Assembly (NCBI GenBank): GCA_934489945.1 | Contig: CAKSSY010000003.1 | Location: forward strand, 1 to 64,000 | Length of the DNA: 64,000 bases | Source: an uncultured Eubacteriales bacterium | Lineage (GTDB): Bacteria; Bacillota; Clostridia; Oscillospirales; CAG-272 | Reading direction: 5' to 3' | Shown: one piece after another, positions 43,886 to 52,759 of the stretch | How the letters are laid out: each line of letters opens with the position of its first letter | How positions within the stretch are numbered: position 1 is the first letter of the stretch | Notes under the pieces: model-generated | What the model was told of the DNA's origin: nothing | What the model saw: the letters and a program-made list of their open reading frames with translations, nothing else | The model's database searches: none | Position numbers and translations under genes: made by a program

Positions 43886-45679
43886 ATGGTACGTTCACAT
43901 GTACTTATTTGCGGCGGTACCGGTTGTACATCGTCGGGTAGTGTAAAGATCCGCGAAAAAATGACAGCCGAACTGGAAGCCGCAGGTCTTTCTGATGAGA
44001 TCAAGGTTGTCCAGACCGGTTGCTTTGGTCTTTGTGCAAACGGTCCCATTATGATCGTATATCCGGAGGGTACCTTTTATTCCAAGGTGTCGGAGGATGA
44101 TGTTCACGAAATCGTGACCGAGCATCTTCTTAAGGGAAGAGTTGTCAGCCGTCTGGTTCATAAGGATGCCGGCGAGGATGGCGGGCTTCGTGAAATGGCT
44201 CTTTCCGAGACTACTTTCTATAAGAGACAAAAGAGAGTCGCGCTTCGAAACTGCGGCGTTATCAACCCCGAAAATATCGACGAGTACATCGGAACCGACG
44301 GTTATCAGGCACTCGGTAAGGTTCTGACCGAAATGACACCTCAGGAAGTGATTGATACCATCAAGGCATCCGGACTTCGCGGAAGAGGCGGAGCCGGATT
44401 CCCGACAGGAAACAAGTGGCAGTTTGCCGCAAACCAGCCGAAGGGAAAGAAATATGTTTGCTGCAACGCTGACGAGGGCGACCCCGGCGCGTTCATGGAC
44501 AGATCGGTTCTTGAGGGCGATCCGCATGCCGTTCTTGAGGCTATGGCAATTGCCGGTTATGCGATTGGCTCGGATGAAGGTTATATTTATGTCCGCGCCG
44601 AATACCCCATTGCCGTTCATCGCCTTGAAGTTGCTATTCGCGAGGCTCACGAATACGGTCTGCTTGGCAACAATATTTTCGGAACCGACTTTTCCTTTGA
44701 CATTCACCTTCGCCTTGGTGCAGGTGCATTCGTCTGCGGAGAGGAAACGGCACTTATGACCTCTATTGAAGGTAAACGCGGTGAACCGCGTCCCCGTCCT
44801 CCGTTCCCGGCAATCAAGGGTCTTTTCGGTAAACCTTCCATTTTGAATAACGTTGAAACATATGCCAATATTCCGCAGATTATCCTTAAGGGAGCAGACT
44901 GGTTTGCGTCTATGGGTACCGAGAAGTCCAAGGGTACAAAAGTATTCGCGTTGGGCGGAAAAATTACCAATACCGGACTTGTTGAAGTTCCTATGGGAAC
45001 GACGCTTCGGGAAATCATTGAGGATATCGGCGGTGGTATCCCGAACGGCAAGAAGTTTAAGGCGGCTCAGACCGGCGGACCTTCCGGCGGTTGTATTCCC
45101 GCGTCTCTTATCGATACGCCGATCGATTATGACAACCTGCTTGCTATCGGTTCCATGATGGGGTCCGGCGGACTTATTGTCATGGATGAGGATACCTGTA
45201 TGGTGGATATTGCCAAGTTCTTCCTGGAGTTTACCGTGGATGAATCCTGTGGAAAGTGTACCCCTTGTCGTATCGGTACAGTTCGCCTTTTGGAAATCCT
45301 CAATAAGATTACAAGCGGAAACGGTGAGATGGAAGACCTTGACCGTCTTGAGGAACTTTGCAATTACATTAAGGCGGGTTCTCTTTGCGGACTTGGTCAG
45401 ACGGCACCCAACCCTGTTCTTTCTACACTTCGTTATTTCCGTGATGAGTATATTGCTCATATCGTAGATAAGAAGTGTCCTGCTCATGTGTGCAAGAATC
45501 TGATGCAATTCAAGATTGATGCTGATAAATGCCGCGGATGTACAGCTTGTGCAAGAAAATGCCCTGTTGATGCGATTGAAGGTGCGGTCAAGACTCCGCA
45601 TACCATTGATTCTGCAAAGTGTATCAGATGCGGTGCTTGTATCGCAACGTGCAAGTTCGGCGCAATTTACAAGGATTGA
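43886..45679 (+). CDS. hydB: [FeFe] hydrogenase subunit HydB (NuoF-like flavoprotein)
   Basis: 597-residue FMN and Fe-S subunit that exchanges electrons with NAD(H). Order: N-terminal thioredoxin-like [2Fe-2S] domain (GGTGCTSSGS, TGCFGLCANGP), NuoF core with FMN loop LRGRGGAGFPTGNKWQFA and NADEGDPGAFMDR, SLBB domain, ESCGKCTPCRIGT for a [4Fe-4S] cluster, and two C-terminal ferredoxin motifs (CRGCTACARKCP, CIRCGACIATC). In characterised homologues this subunit takes part in electron bifurcation between NADH and ferredoxin (established). RBS AAGGAGGAAAA. Confidence 0.96.
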   Translation: MVRSHVLICGGTGCTSSGSVKIREKMTAELEAAGLSDEIKVVQTGCFGLCANGPIMIVYPEGTFYSKVSEDDVHEIVTEHLLKGRVVSRLVHKDAGEDGGLREMALSETTFYKRQKRVALRNCGVINPENIDEYIGTDGYQALGKVLTEMTPQEVIDTIKASGLRGRGGAGFPTGNKWQFAANQPKGKKYVCCNADEGDPGAFMDRSVLEGDPHAVLEAMAIAGYAIGSDEGYIYVRAEYPIAVHRLEVAIREAHEYGLLGNNIFGTDFSFDIHLRLGAGAFVCGEETALMTSIEGKRGEPRPRPPFPAIKGLFGKPSILNNVETYANIPQIILKGADWFASMGTEKSKGTKVFALGGKITNTGLVEVPMGTTLREIIEDIGGGIPNGKKFKAAQTGGPSGGCIPASLIDTPIDYDNLLAIGSMMGSGGLIVMDEDTCMVDIAKFFLEFTVDESCGKCTPCRIGTVRLLEILNKITSGNGEMEDLDRLEELCNYIKAGSLCGLGQTAPNPVLSTLRYFRDEYIAHIVDKKCPAHVCKNLMQFKIDADKCRGCTACARKCPVDAIEGAVKTPHTIDSAKCIRCGACIATCKFGAIYKD

Positions 45680-45695
45680 GAAAGGAGAACCACCC

Positions 45696-47456
45696 ATGGA
45701 AATGTTAAATATAAAGATCAATGGTGCGGACTATCAGATTCCCGCCGGTTCCACCGTGTTGGAAGCCGCACGTGTCGCTCATGTTGATATCCCCACCCTC
45801 TGCTATCTGAAGGATATCAATGAAATCGGTGCTTGCCGTCTCTGCCTTGTTGAGGTCGCTGAAATGCGCGGTCCTCAACTCGGACCTTACAGAATGGTAA
45901 CTGCCTGCGTATACCCTGTTACGGAGGGCATGAATATCATCACCAACTCCGAAAAGATCCGCAATTCGAGAAAACTCAATCTTGAACTGGTTCTTTCCAA
46001 TCATAATAAGAAGTGTCTTTCCTGTATTCGCAGCACCACGTGCGAGCTTCAGAAGCTCTGCAACGAATACGGAGTAGAGGAGACTCACTTCAGTGGCAAG
46101 ACAACTCCTACCGAAATTGACGATTCGTCGGTTTCCATTATTCGTGATAACAGTAAGTGTATTCTTTGCCGTCGGTGTGTTGCCGCTTGTAAGAATATGC
46201 AGGGAATCGGCGTGATCGGTTCCATTAATCGTGGCTTTGATACCGTTATCGGCACCGGATTTGAAAAGGAACTCGCTTCTACGTCTTGCGTCAACTGCGG
46301 TCAGTGTATCGTCGCTTGTCCGACCGGCGCACTCTATGAGAGAGACGATACCGCCAAGGTGTTTGCCGCTCTGAATGATCCGAAAAAACATGTTGTGATT
46401 TGCACGGCTCCTTCTGTCCGCGCAACACTCGGAGAATGCTTCGGCTATGCTCCCGGAACCGATGTGGAAGGTAAGATGGTTACCGCTCTCAAGAAACTCG
46501 GTTTTGACGGTGTGTTCGATATGAATACAACCGCTGACCTTACCATTATGGAAGAGGCATATGAAGTTCTTGATAGATTGAATCATGGCGGAAAACTTCC
46601 GCTTATTACATCCTGCTCGCCCGGATGGGTTAAGTACTGTGAGCATTATTTCCCGGAGTTTACCGAAAATCTTTCCACTTGTAAATCTCCTCAACAGATG
46701 TTCGGTGCTATCGTCAAGACATACTATGCACAGAAGAAGGGCATTGATCCTAAAGATATCTTTATGGTTTCTGCCATTCCCTGTACAGCCAAGAAATTTG
46801 AAGTCGGTCGCGACGGCGAGTCTGCGGCAGGCGTTCCTGATGTCGATGTTGCTATCACGACTCGTGAAGTCGGCAGAATGATTCAGACTGCCGGTATCCA
46901 GTTTACAGAGCTTGAAGACAGTATGTATGATGATGCGTTCGGAATCGGAACCGGTGCCGGTGCCATCTTTGGCGCAACGGGCGGTGTTATGGAGGCGGCA
47001 CTTCGTACTGCGGCGGAGGTTATCCTCGGTAAGCCTTTGGAAAAGGTGGAGTTTACCGATGTTCGTGGTCCTGAAAAGGTTCGTTATGCTACGTATAAAC
47101 TCGGCGATGTCGAGTTGAAGGTGGCGGTAACATCCGGAACCAAGAATGCAAAGGAACTTCTCAGAAAAATTGAAGCCGGTGAAGTCAATGTTCAGTTCGT
47201 GGAGATTATGGCTTGTCCCGGTGGATGTGTTAACGGCGGCGGTCAGCCTTATCAGCCCGCAACGGTTCGGAACAATACCGATCTGGCTTCCAAGAGGGCA
47301 ACTGTGCTGTACAATGCTGATGCCAACAAGCTCGCACTTCGCAAATCTCATGAGAATCCGGTTGTTCAGACTCTTTATAAGGAATTTTTGGGTGAGCCGA
47401 ACAGCCACAAGGCACATGAGATCCTTCACACGCACTATGTAAAACGCGGACTTTAA
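45696..47456 (+). CDS. hydA: [FeFe] hydrogenase catalytic subunit HydA
   Basis: 586-residue catalytic subunit. N-terminal [2Fe-2S] plant-type ferredoxin (CYLKDINEIGACRLCLVEV), a His-ligated [4Fe-4S] domain (HNKKCLSCIRSTTCELQKLC), two [4Fe-4S] motifs (CILCRRCVAAC, CVNCGQCIVACP) and the H-cluster domain. H-cluster loops: L1 TSCSPGW, L2 IPCTAKKFE, L3 MACPGGCVNGGGQP. L1 has Ser where many enzymes have the second Cys of TSCCP; the same variant occurs in other trimeric hydrogenases such as HndD. ATG 45696 follows AAAGGAGAA. Maturases HydE/F/G are not in this window. Confidence 0.97.
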   Translation: MEMLNIKINGADYQIPAGSTVLEAARVAHVDIPTLCYLKDINEIGACRLCLVEVAEMRGPQLGPYRMVTACVYPVTEGMNIITNSEKIRNSRKLNLELVLSNHNKKCLSCIRSTTCELQKLCNEYGVEETHFSGKTTPTEIDDSSVSIIRDNSKCILCRRCVAACKNMQGIGVIGSINRGFDTVIGTGFEKELASTSCVNCGQCIVACPTGALYERDDTAKVFAALNDPKKHVVICTAPSVRATLGECFGYAPGTDVEGKMVTALKKLGFDGVFDMNTTADLTIMEEAYEVLDRLNHGGKLPLITSCSPGWVKYCEHYFPEFTENLSTCKSPQQMFGAIVKTYYAQKKGIDPKDIFMVSAIPCTAKKFEVGRDGESAAGVPDVDVAITTREVGRMIQTAGIQFTELEDSMYDDAFGIGTGAGAIFGATGGVMEAALRTAAEVILGKPLEKVEFTDVRGPEKVRYATYKLGDVELKVAVTSGTKNAKELLRKIEAGEVNVQFVEIMACPGGCVNGGGQPYQPATVRNNTDLASKRATVLYNADANKLALRKSHENPVVQTLYKEFLGEPNSHKAHEILHTHYVKRGL

Positions 47457-47464
47457 GGTCGTTT

Positions 47465-47500
47465 AAACGGGTGTATTCTTTGAAATACACCCGTTTTTTT
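47465..47500 (+). terminator. Terminator of the hydrogenase locus
   Basis: AAACGGGTGTATT, CTTTG loop, AATACACCCGTTT followed by TTTTT, 8 bp after hydA. Confidence 0.92.
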
Positions 47501-47531
47501 TGATTCGGCACGAGATATTTACAAAAAGCTG

Positions 47532-47560
47532 TTTACAAAAGCGTCGGAATGTAGTAAAAT
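47532..47560 (+). promoter_or_regulatory. Promoter of the pyrH operon
   Basis: TTTACA (47532-47537) and TAAAAT (47555-47560), spacer 17 bp. The 9-mer TTTACAAAA occurs twice, about 15 bp apart, around the -35 box. Confidence 0.62.
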
Positions 47561-47590
47561 AAATAAGAAAAAACATTTGAGGTGGAAACA

Positions 47591-48307
47591 ATGGAAAATA
47601 AGAGTCCAAAATATAAGCGGATTTTATTGAAACTGTCCGGTGAAACACTTGCCGCAGGAAGTAACGGGGTTTTGAATTTCAATTTTATCAGCGAGATTGG
47701 TGAGGTTCTCCGTAAGTGCTTGAGTTGCGGGGTTCAGATTGGATTGATTGTCGGTGCCGGGAATATTTGGCGCGGACGGCAGGGACAAAAGATGAACCGT
47801 GTCAGGGCGGATCAAATGGGGATGCTTGCCACGGTTATCAATTCTCTTGCACTACAGGATACGTTTGAGGAGATGGGAATTCCGACGCGCGTGATGACTG
47901 CGGTGGATATTCAGGGCTTTACCGATCGGTTTTCTGCTCAGGGGGCGATTCGATTGTTAGAGGAAGGGAAGGTTGTGGTGTTCGGCGGTGGACTTGGATC
48001 TCCGTATTTCTCTACCGATACCGCAGCGGTGCTTCGTGCTGCTGAGATTGAGGCGGATGCGGTGCTGATGGCAAAGAATATAGATGGCATTTATTCTGCC
48101 GATCCCAAGATTTGTCCGGATGCCGTAAAATATGATAGCATTACATATAAGGAAATTTTGGAGAAGGAACTGAAAGCACTTGACCTTTCTGCAACGACTT
48201 TCTGTATGGAGAATGACATTCGCGTGTATGCCTTTGGGCTGAAAGATCCCGAAAATATTTATCGGGCAGTCATGGGCGAAAAAATCGGAACCGAAATTCA
48301 CAGATAA
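47591..48307 (+). CDS. pyrH: UMP kinase
   Basis: Phosphorylates UMP to UDP. 238 residues of the bacterial hexameric UMPK family: YKRILLKLSGETLAAG, GLIVGAGNIWRGRQGQKMNR, MGMLATVINSLALQD, VFGGGLGSPYFSTDTAAVLR and NIDGIYSADPKI. ATG 47591 is preceded by GAGGTGG; an in-frame GTG at 47582 falls in that site. Confidence 0.97.
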   Translation: MENKSPKYKRILLKLSGETLAAGSNGVLNFNFISEIGEVLRKCLSCGVQIGLIVGAGNIWRGRQGQKMNRVRADQMGMLATVINSLALQDTFEEMGIPTRVMTAVDIQGFTDRFSAQGAIRLLEEGKVVVFGGGLGSPYFSTDTAAVLRAAEIEADAVLMAKNIDGIYSADPKICPDAVKYDSITYKEILEKELKALDLSATTFCMENDIRVYAFGLKDPENIYRAVMGEKIGTEIHR

Positions 48308-48355
48308 AAAACAATCAGAGAAAGGAATTCAGAACAAATCTGAAAGGGAATCGTT

Positions 48356-48910
48356 ATGAAATTTGTTACGAAAGAATACGAAGAAAAGATGCAGAAATCC
48401 ATTGCTGCGTATGAGGAAAATTTGGGAACGATTCGCGCCGGTCGCGCCAGTGCCACGATACTTTCCCGTGTGACCTTTGATTATTACGGGGCACCGACTC
48501 CCCTCAATTCTATGGCGGATGTCCGTGTGGCGGATGCCAGAACTTTGACGATTACGCCTTACGATGCTTCAACGCTTAAGGCGATGGAAAAAGCAATTCT
48601 TGCTTCCGATGTGGGGATTACTCCCAACAATGACGGAAAAATCCTCCGTCTCTCTTTTCCGCAACTTACCGAAGATCGTCGCAAAGAACTGACAAAGAGC
48701 GTTCAGAAGGAAGGCGAAGAGGCTAAGGTTGCCATTCGGAATATCCGCCGTGATGCAATGGATGCCTCCAAGAAGATGAAAAAAGACAACCTTATGACGG
48801 AGGATGAACAGAAGGATGCGGAAAAGATGATTCAGGATCTGACCGATAAATACATCAAGAACATCGACGCAATTTCGGCAAAGAAAGAAAAGGAACTTAT
48901 GGAAATCTGA
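48356..48910 (+). CDS. frr: Ribosome recycling factor
   Basis: Splits post-termination ribosomes with EF-G. 184 residues, standard length. GTIRAGRASATILSRVTFDY, YYGAPTPLNSMADV, LTEDRRKELTKSVQKEGEEA and VAIRNIRRDAMDASKKMKKD are characteristic. A C-rich hairpin with GGGGCT/AGCCCC arms (48940-48966) follows but lacks a strong T-run, so transcription probably continues into uppS. Confidence 0.98.
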   Translation: MKFVTKEYEEKMQKSIAAYEENLGTIRAGRASATILSRVTFDYYGAPTPLNSMADVRVADARTLTITPYDASTLKAMEKAILASDVGITPNNDGKILRLSFPQLTEDRRKELTKSVQKEGEEAKVAIRNIRRDAMDASKKMKKDNLMTEDEQKDAEKMIQDLTDKYIKNIDAISAKKEKELMEI

Positions 48911-48987
48911 GTCTTTGCGCGAGGTTCCGACTGTAAAAAGGGGCTGTCGCTTGTGGCGGTAGCCCCGATTTAAAAAACGGAGAGAAA

Positions 48988-49695
48988 ATGATACAGCAGG
49001 AAGAAAAGAAACTGCCGGACAACCGATTGAACCATATCGCAATTATCATGGACGGAAATGGCAGATGGGCAAAAAAAAGAGGGCTTCCTCGGGAAATCGG
49101 GCATAAATACGGGGCATCAACCTTTCGCAAGATCGTGAATTACTGCGGAAAGATCGGACTGCGTGCTGTGACTGCTTATGCTTTTTCCACAGAGAATTGG
49201 AAGCGTCCGCCGAAAGAAGTGAATTCAATATTGTCTCTTCTGAAACAGTATGTTGATGAGATTGAACGAACGATGGATCAATACGATGCACACTTTCGTT
49301 TTATCGGGGATCTTTCGGTGTTTGACAGAGATTTTGTAAATCGAATTGAAGCACTCGAACATCAGACACGGAACCGACCGTTTACGTTGAATATTGCTTT
49401 GAACTATGGCGGAAGAGGTGAGTTGGTTCGCGCATTCCGGAATCTTTACGAGTCGGGAAAAACCGAGGTGACGGAGGATGATATTTCCAGGGAAATGTAT
49501 ACGTTCGATTGCGGAGATCCCGATCTTATCATTCGTACAGGTGGCGAAATGCGAATTTCCAATTTTTTGCTGTGGCAGGCGGCGTATGCCGAACTTTATT
49601 TTACCGATGTGCTTTGGCCGGACTTCAATGAGAAGGAACTGAACAAAGCAATTGAGAATTTTTATTCCAGAAAAAGACGCTATGGCGGTGTCTGA
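48988..49695 (+). CDS. uppS: Undecaprenyl diphosphate synthase (isoprenyl transferase)
   Basis: Makes the C55 lipid carrier precursor for wall synthesis from isopentenyl diphosphate. 235 residues. Motifs HIAIIMDGNGRWAKKRGLPR, GHKYGASTFRKIV, AFSTENWKRP, LNIALNYGGRGELVRAF, DPDLIIRTGGEMRISNFLLW and ELYFTDVLWPDF include the catalytic Asp and substrate-binding Arg residues. Confidence 0.97.
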   Translation: MIQQEEKKLPDNRLNHIAIIMDGNGRWAKKRGLPREIGHKYGASTFRKIVNYCGKIGLRAVTAYAFSTENWKRPPKEVNSILSLLKQYVDEIERTMDQYDAHFRFIGDLSVFDRDFVNRIEALEHQTRNRPFTLNIALNYGGRGELVRAFRNLYESGKTEVTEDDISREMYTFDCGDPDLIIRTGGEMRISNFLLWQAAYAELYFTDVLWPDFNEKELNKAIENFYSRKRRYGGV

Positions 49696-49707
49696 CGGAG
49701 GAACCCC

Positions 49708-50550
49708 ATGAAAACAAGAATTATTACTGCCATAATAGCCTTGGCAGTCTTTGTTCCGTTTCTGATTTTTTCGGACACATGGCTGTTTGCACTTGGTATG
49801 ACGATCTGTTCCGTTGTTTCGGATTATGAAATGCTTCGGTGCATCGGCGTTCATAAAAATTTTACTGTTTCACTTCCGATTTTGTTGTGTGGTGCGGCAT
49901 TGCCGATGTCGGTTTATTTCTTTGAAGGACTTTCGGCGTTTTTGTCGATTGCACTGTTGTGTGTGTTGCTTGTTGTGTTGTGGCTTCTTGCCGTTACGGT
50001 TTTTTCGGCGGGAAAAATCGATATTACGTCAATTGCCACAGCGGCATTCCTGTGTTTCTATATCACTTGCGCGTATGCTTCCATTTTGTTTTTGCGTTAT
50101 TACGATGAGTTGGGGGCATATACATATCTGCTCATTTTTATCGGGGCTTGGGTTACGGATTCGTCTGCTTATTTCTGCGGTATGTTTTTCGGCAAACATA
50201 AATTGATTCCGTCTGTCAGTCCGAAAAAGACGATAGAGGGAAGTGTTGGCGGTATCCTTTTTTGCGGACTGGCTTTTGTTTTTTATGGCTTTATTCTGAG
50301 GCATTGGGTGAATACTTCTGCTGACTTTAATTATTTTTTGCTGTTTGTATATGGCGTGGCAATTTCTGTTGTGTCGCAGATCGGTGATCTTGTTATGTCT
50401 GCCATAAAACGGCACTTCGGCATTAAGGATTACGGTAAAATATTACCGGGGCACGGCGGAATGCTGGATCGATTCGACTCGATTCTTGCGGTTTCGACTT
50501 TGTTGTTTATTTTGAATGAATTTTCCGGTGTTTTTCAGGTAATGGGTTGA
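49708..50550 (+). CDS. cdsA: Phosphatidate cytidylyltransferase
   Basis: Makes CDP-diacylglycerol, the precursor of anionic phospholipids, in the membrane. 280 residues, about eight helices. The C-terminal signature is present in VSPKKTIEGSVGG, and the stretch SQIGDLVMSAIKRHFGIKD, KILPGHGGMLDRFDSI completes the CDP-OH-binding core. 12 bp after uppS. Confidence 0.95.
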   Translation: MKTRIITAIIALAVFVPFLIFSDTWLFALGMTICSVVSDYEMLRCIGVHKNFTVSLPILLCGAALPMSVYFFEGLSAFLSIALLCVLLVVLWLLAVTVFSAGKIDITSIATAAFLCFYITCAYASILFLRYYDELGAYTYLLIFIGAWVTDSSAYFCGMFFGKHKLIPSVSPKKTIEGSVGGILFCGLAFVFYGFILRHWVNTSADFNYFLLFVYGVAISVVSQIGDLVMSAIKRHFGIKDYGKILPGHGGMLDRFDSILAVSTLLFILNEFSGVFQVMG

Positions 50551-50551
50551 T

Positions 50552-51724
50552 ATGAAAGAAACGGTACGATTTGATTTGCTTGGTTCAACCGGTTCCATCG
50601 GAGAGCAGGCAATTGATGTGGCAAGACAGACGGGAAGTCGTATTTCCTCCCTTTGTGCCTGTCGTAACGATAAACGTGTGGAAGAACAGGCAAGAGAGTT
50701 TCACCCGGCTTTTTGCGCTATGGCGAATGAGGAAGCAGCCAAAAGTTTGAAACTGCGTCTTGCCGATACGGATATCTGTGTGCTTGGCGGTTCCGGGGGG
50801 ATTGCGGAGATGATAGAACGAAGCGGTGCCTCAGTGTCTCTCAATGCCATTCTCGGAGAGGCGGGATTGGAACCGACTCTCACCGTAATTCGGAGCGGTA
50901 AGTCGTTGGCACTTGCCAATAAGGAGTCTCTTGTAGTGGCGGGAGAGATCGTGATGAATGAGGTGCGGCAACATTGCATCAAATTGACACCGGTTGACAG
51001 TGAGCATTGTGCGATACATCAGTGCTTGCGTGCCGGAACTAAAAAAGAAGTCAAAAGATTGATTGTTACGGCATCCGGCGGTCCCTTTTTCGGGAGAAAA
51101 AAGGAAGATCTTCGTGACGTAACGGTTCGGGAAGCACTGGCACATCCGACTTGGTCCATGGGGGCAAAGATCACGGTGGACAGTGCGACGCTTATGAATA
51201 AAGGCTTTGAACTGATTGAGGCGCATCATCTTTTTGGTATTGACATGGAGCGGATCACAGCAATTGTGCATCGGGAAAGTATAATTCATTCTATGGTAGA
51301 ATATATTGACAACAGCGTAATTGCACAAATGTCCCTTCCGGATATGCGGTTTTGTATCGGGTATGGGCTTTTCAAAGGTGCACGCGGCAAGGCCGTGATT
51401 GACGAATTGGATTTTTCTAAGATTGCAAGACTTAGTTTTTATGAGCCGGACACCGATGCTTTTCCGCTTTTGGAAACTGCGATTTGTTGCGGAAAGATCG
51501 GCGGTGGAATGCCGGCGGTATTGAATGCCGCTAATGAAGTTACCGTTGATGCTTTTCTTGCAGGACGAATTCGTTTCGGCGGGATTGCTGATACGGTGAC
51601 GAAAACCGTTGACTTGCTTTCGCAGTATGCTTTGGCACATAGCCTTGAGGAAATTCTTGAGGCGGACAGAGCCGCTCGTCGTTTGGCGGCGGAGATAATA
51701 TCGGGAAAGGGTGATCGTAATTAA
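50552..51724 (+). CDS. dxr: 1-deoxy-D-xylulose 5-phosphate reductoisomerase
   Basis: Second step of the MEP isoprenoid pathway. 390 residues. NADPH loop LLGSTGSIGEQAIDVARQ, LANKESLVVAGE, LTPVDSEHCAIHQCL, ASGGPFFGRKKEDL, HPTWSMGAKITVDSATLMNK and IHSMVEYIDNS hold catalytic and metal-binding residues. One base separates it from cdsA. Feeds the isoprenoid supply used by UppS. Confidence 0.97.
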   Translation: MKETVRFDLLGSTGSIGEQAIDVARQTGSRISSLCACRNDKRVEEQAREFHPAFCAMANEEAAKSLKLRLADTDICVLGGSGGIAEMIERSGASVSLNAILGEAGLEPTLTVIRSGKSLALANKESLVVAGEIVMNEVRQHCIKLTPVDSEHCAIHQCLRAGTKKEVKRLIVTASGGPFFGRKKEDLRDVTVREALAHPTWSMGAKITVDSATLMNKGFELIEAHHLFGIDMERITAIVHRESIIHSMVEYIDNSVIAQMSLPDMRFCIGYGLFKGARGKAVIDELDFSKIARLSFYEPDTDAFPLLETAICCGKIGGGMPAVLNAANEVTVDAFLAGRIRFGGIADTVTKTVDLLSQYALAHSLEEILEADRAARRLAAEIISGKGDRN

Positions 51725-52757
51725 ATTCTGGTATATTTTTCCTGCCATTCTTGTGTTTGGATTCCTGATTTTTATTCATGAATTTGGACATTTTCTTTGC
51801 GCCCGCGCTTTTGGTGTGGGGATTAAGGAGTTCTCAATCGGTATGGGCCCCCGACTTGGCGGATGGACTTCCAAGAAGGGAAACATTCAATATTCGGTTC
51901 GTGCTTTGCCGATCGGTGGTTATGTCAGTATGCTCGGCGAGGACGAGGAATCGGATAATCCGGCAGCCTTCGGAAATAAAAAAGTATGGCAGAGGATGCT
52001 GATTGTCCTTGCAGGGCCTATAATGAATCTGCTGATCGGTCTTGTGGCGATGTCAATTATGGTAACGTCGGGGGGAAAACTCTATTCTACGGAGATCAAG
52101 TATCCCGAACGGGACGGATATGTGGCAATGAGCCAAGCCAATGGACTTGCCGATGGCGATGTGATTCTGAAAGTCGGGAAGGTTCGGGTTCATACCCGAT
52201 ACGAAGTAAACTATGAAATCATGCGACAGGGAAGTGAACCGATAGATGTGACGGTCCGTCGCAACGGTGAAAAAATAAAAGTGGAAAAGGTTCTTTTTCC
52301 GACCACAGAGGTGAGCGGCGTTCTGTTCGGACAGGTCGATTTTTATGCCGGAACCGATTCGTTTCACGTTGGAAATGTGCTAAAGCATACTTTTTACCGT
52401 TCTATGTCAACGGTCAAAATGGTGATAGATTCGTTTGTTGATCTTATCCGCGGAAAATACGGTTTGGATGCGATGTCAGGACCTGTCGGTATGACTCAGA
52501 CAATCGGGGAGTCGGTTGCGGGAGGTTTGCAGAGTTTTCTGTATATATTTGTCGTTATTACGATAAATCTCGGCGTTTTCAATCTGTTTCCGATTCCTGC
52601 GTTGGACGGCGGACGCTTTTTGTTTTTGCTTGTTGAGGCAATCATTCGGCGACCGTTGAATGCAAAGCTGGAGGGATATGTTCAGGCTGTTGGTTTGGTT
52701 TGTATGCTGGCACTTGCTGCCCTTGTGACGTTCAATGATATAATAAGGCTGTTTTAA
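51711..52757 (+). CDS. rseP: Site-2 zinc metalloprotease (RseP family)
   Basis: Intramembrane protease of 348 residues that cuts membrane-bound signalling proteins. Zinc site HEFGHFLCARAFGVG in the first helix and the second motif NLFPIPALDGGRFLF near the end, four membrane segments, one PDZ domain (about 110-200, with QANGLADGDVILKVGKVRVH). GTG start at 51711 overlaps dxr by 14 bp. Confidence 0.95.
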   Translation: MIVIKFWYIFPAILVFGFLIFIHEFGHFLCARAFGVGIKEFSIGMGPRLGGWTSKKGNIQYSVRALPIGGYVSMLGEDEESDNPAAFGNKKVWQRMLIVLAGPIMNLLIGLVAMSIMVTSGGKLYSTEIKYPERDGYVAMSQANGLADGDVILKVGKVRVHTRYEVNYEIMRQGSEPIDVTVRRNGEKIKVEKVLFPTTEVSGVLFGQVDFYAGTDSFHVGNVLKHTFYRSMSTVKMVIDSFVDLIRGKYGLDAMSGPVGMTQTIGESVAGGLQSFLYIFVVITINLGVFNLFPIPALDGGRFLFLLVEAIIRRPLNAKLEGYVQAVGLVCMLALAALVTFNDIIRLF

Positions 52758-52759
52758 TA

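Noticed and set aside
43895..47435. Two long minus-strand frames (about 608 and 576 codons) opposite hydB and hydA
   Set aside because: Antisense shadows of strongly conserved hydrogenase subunits, caused by low stop frequency in this codon usage.
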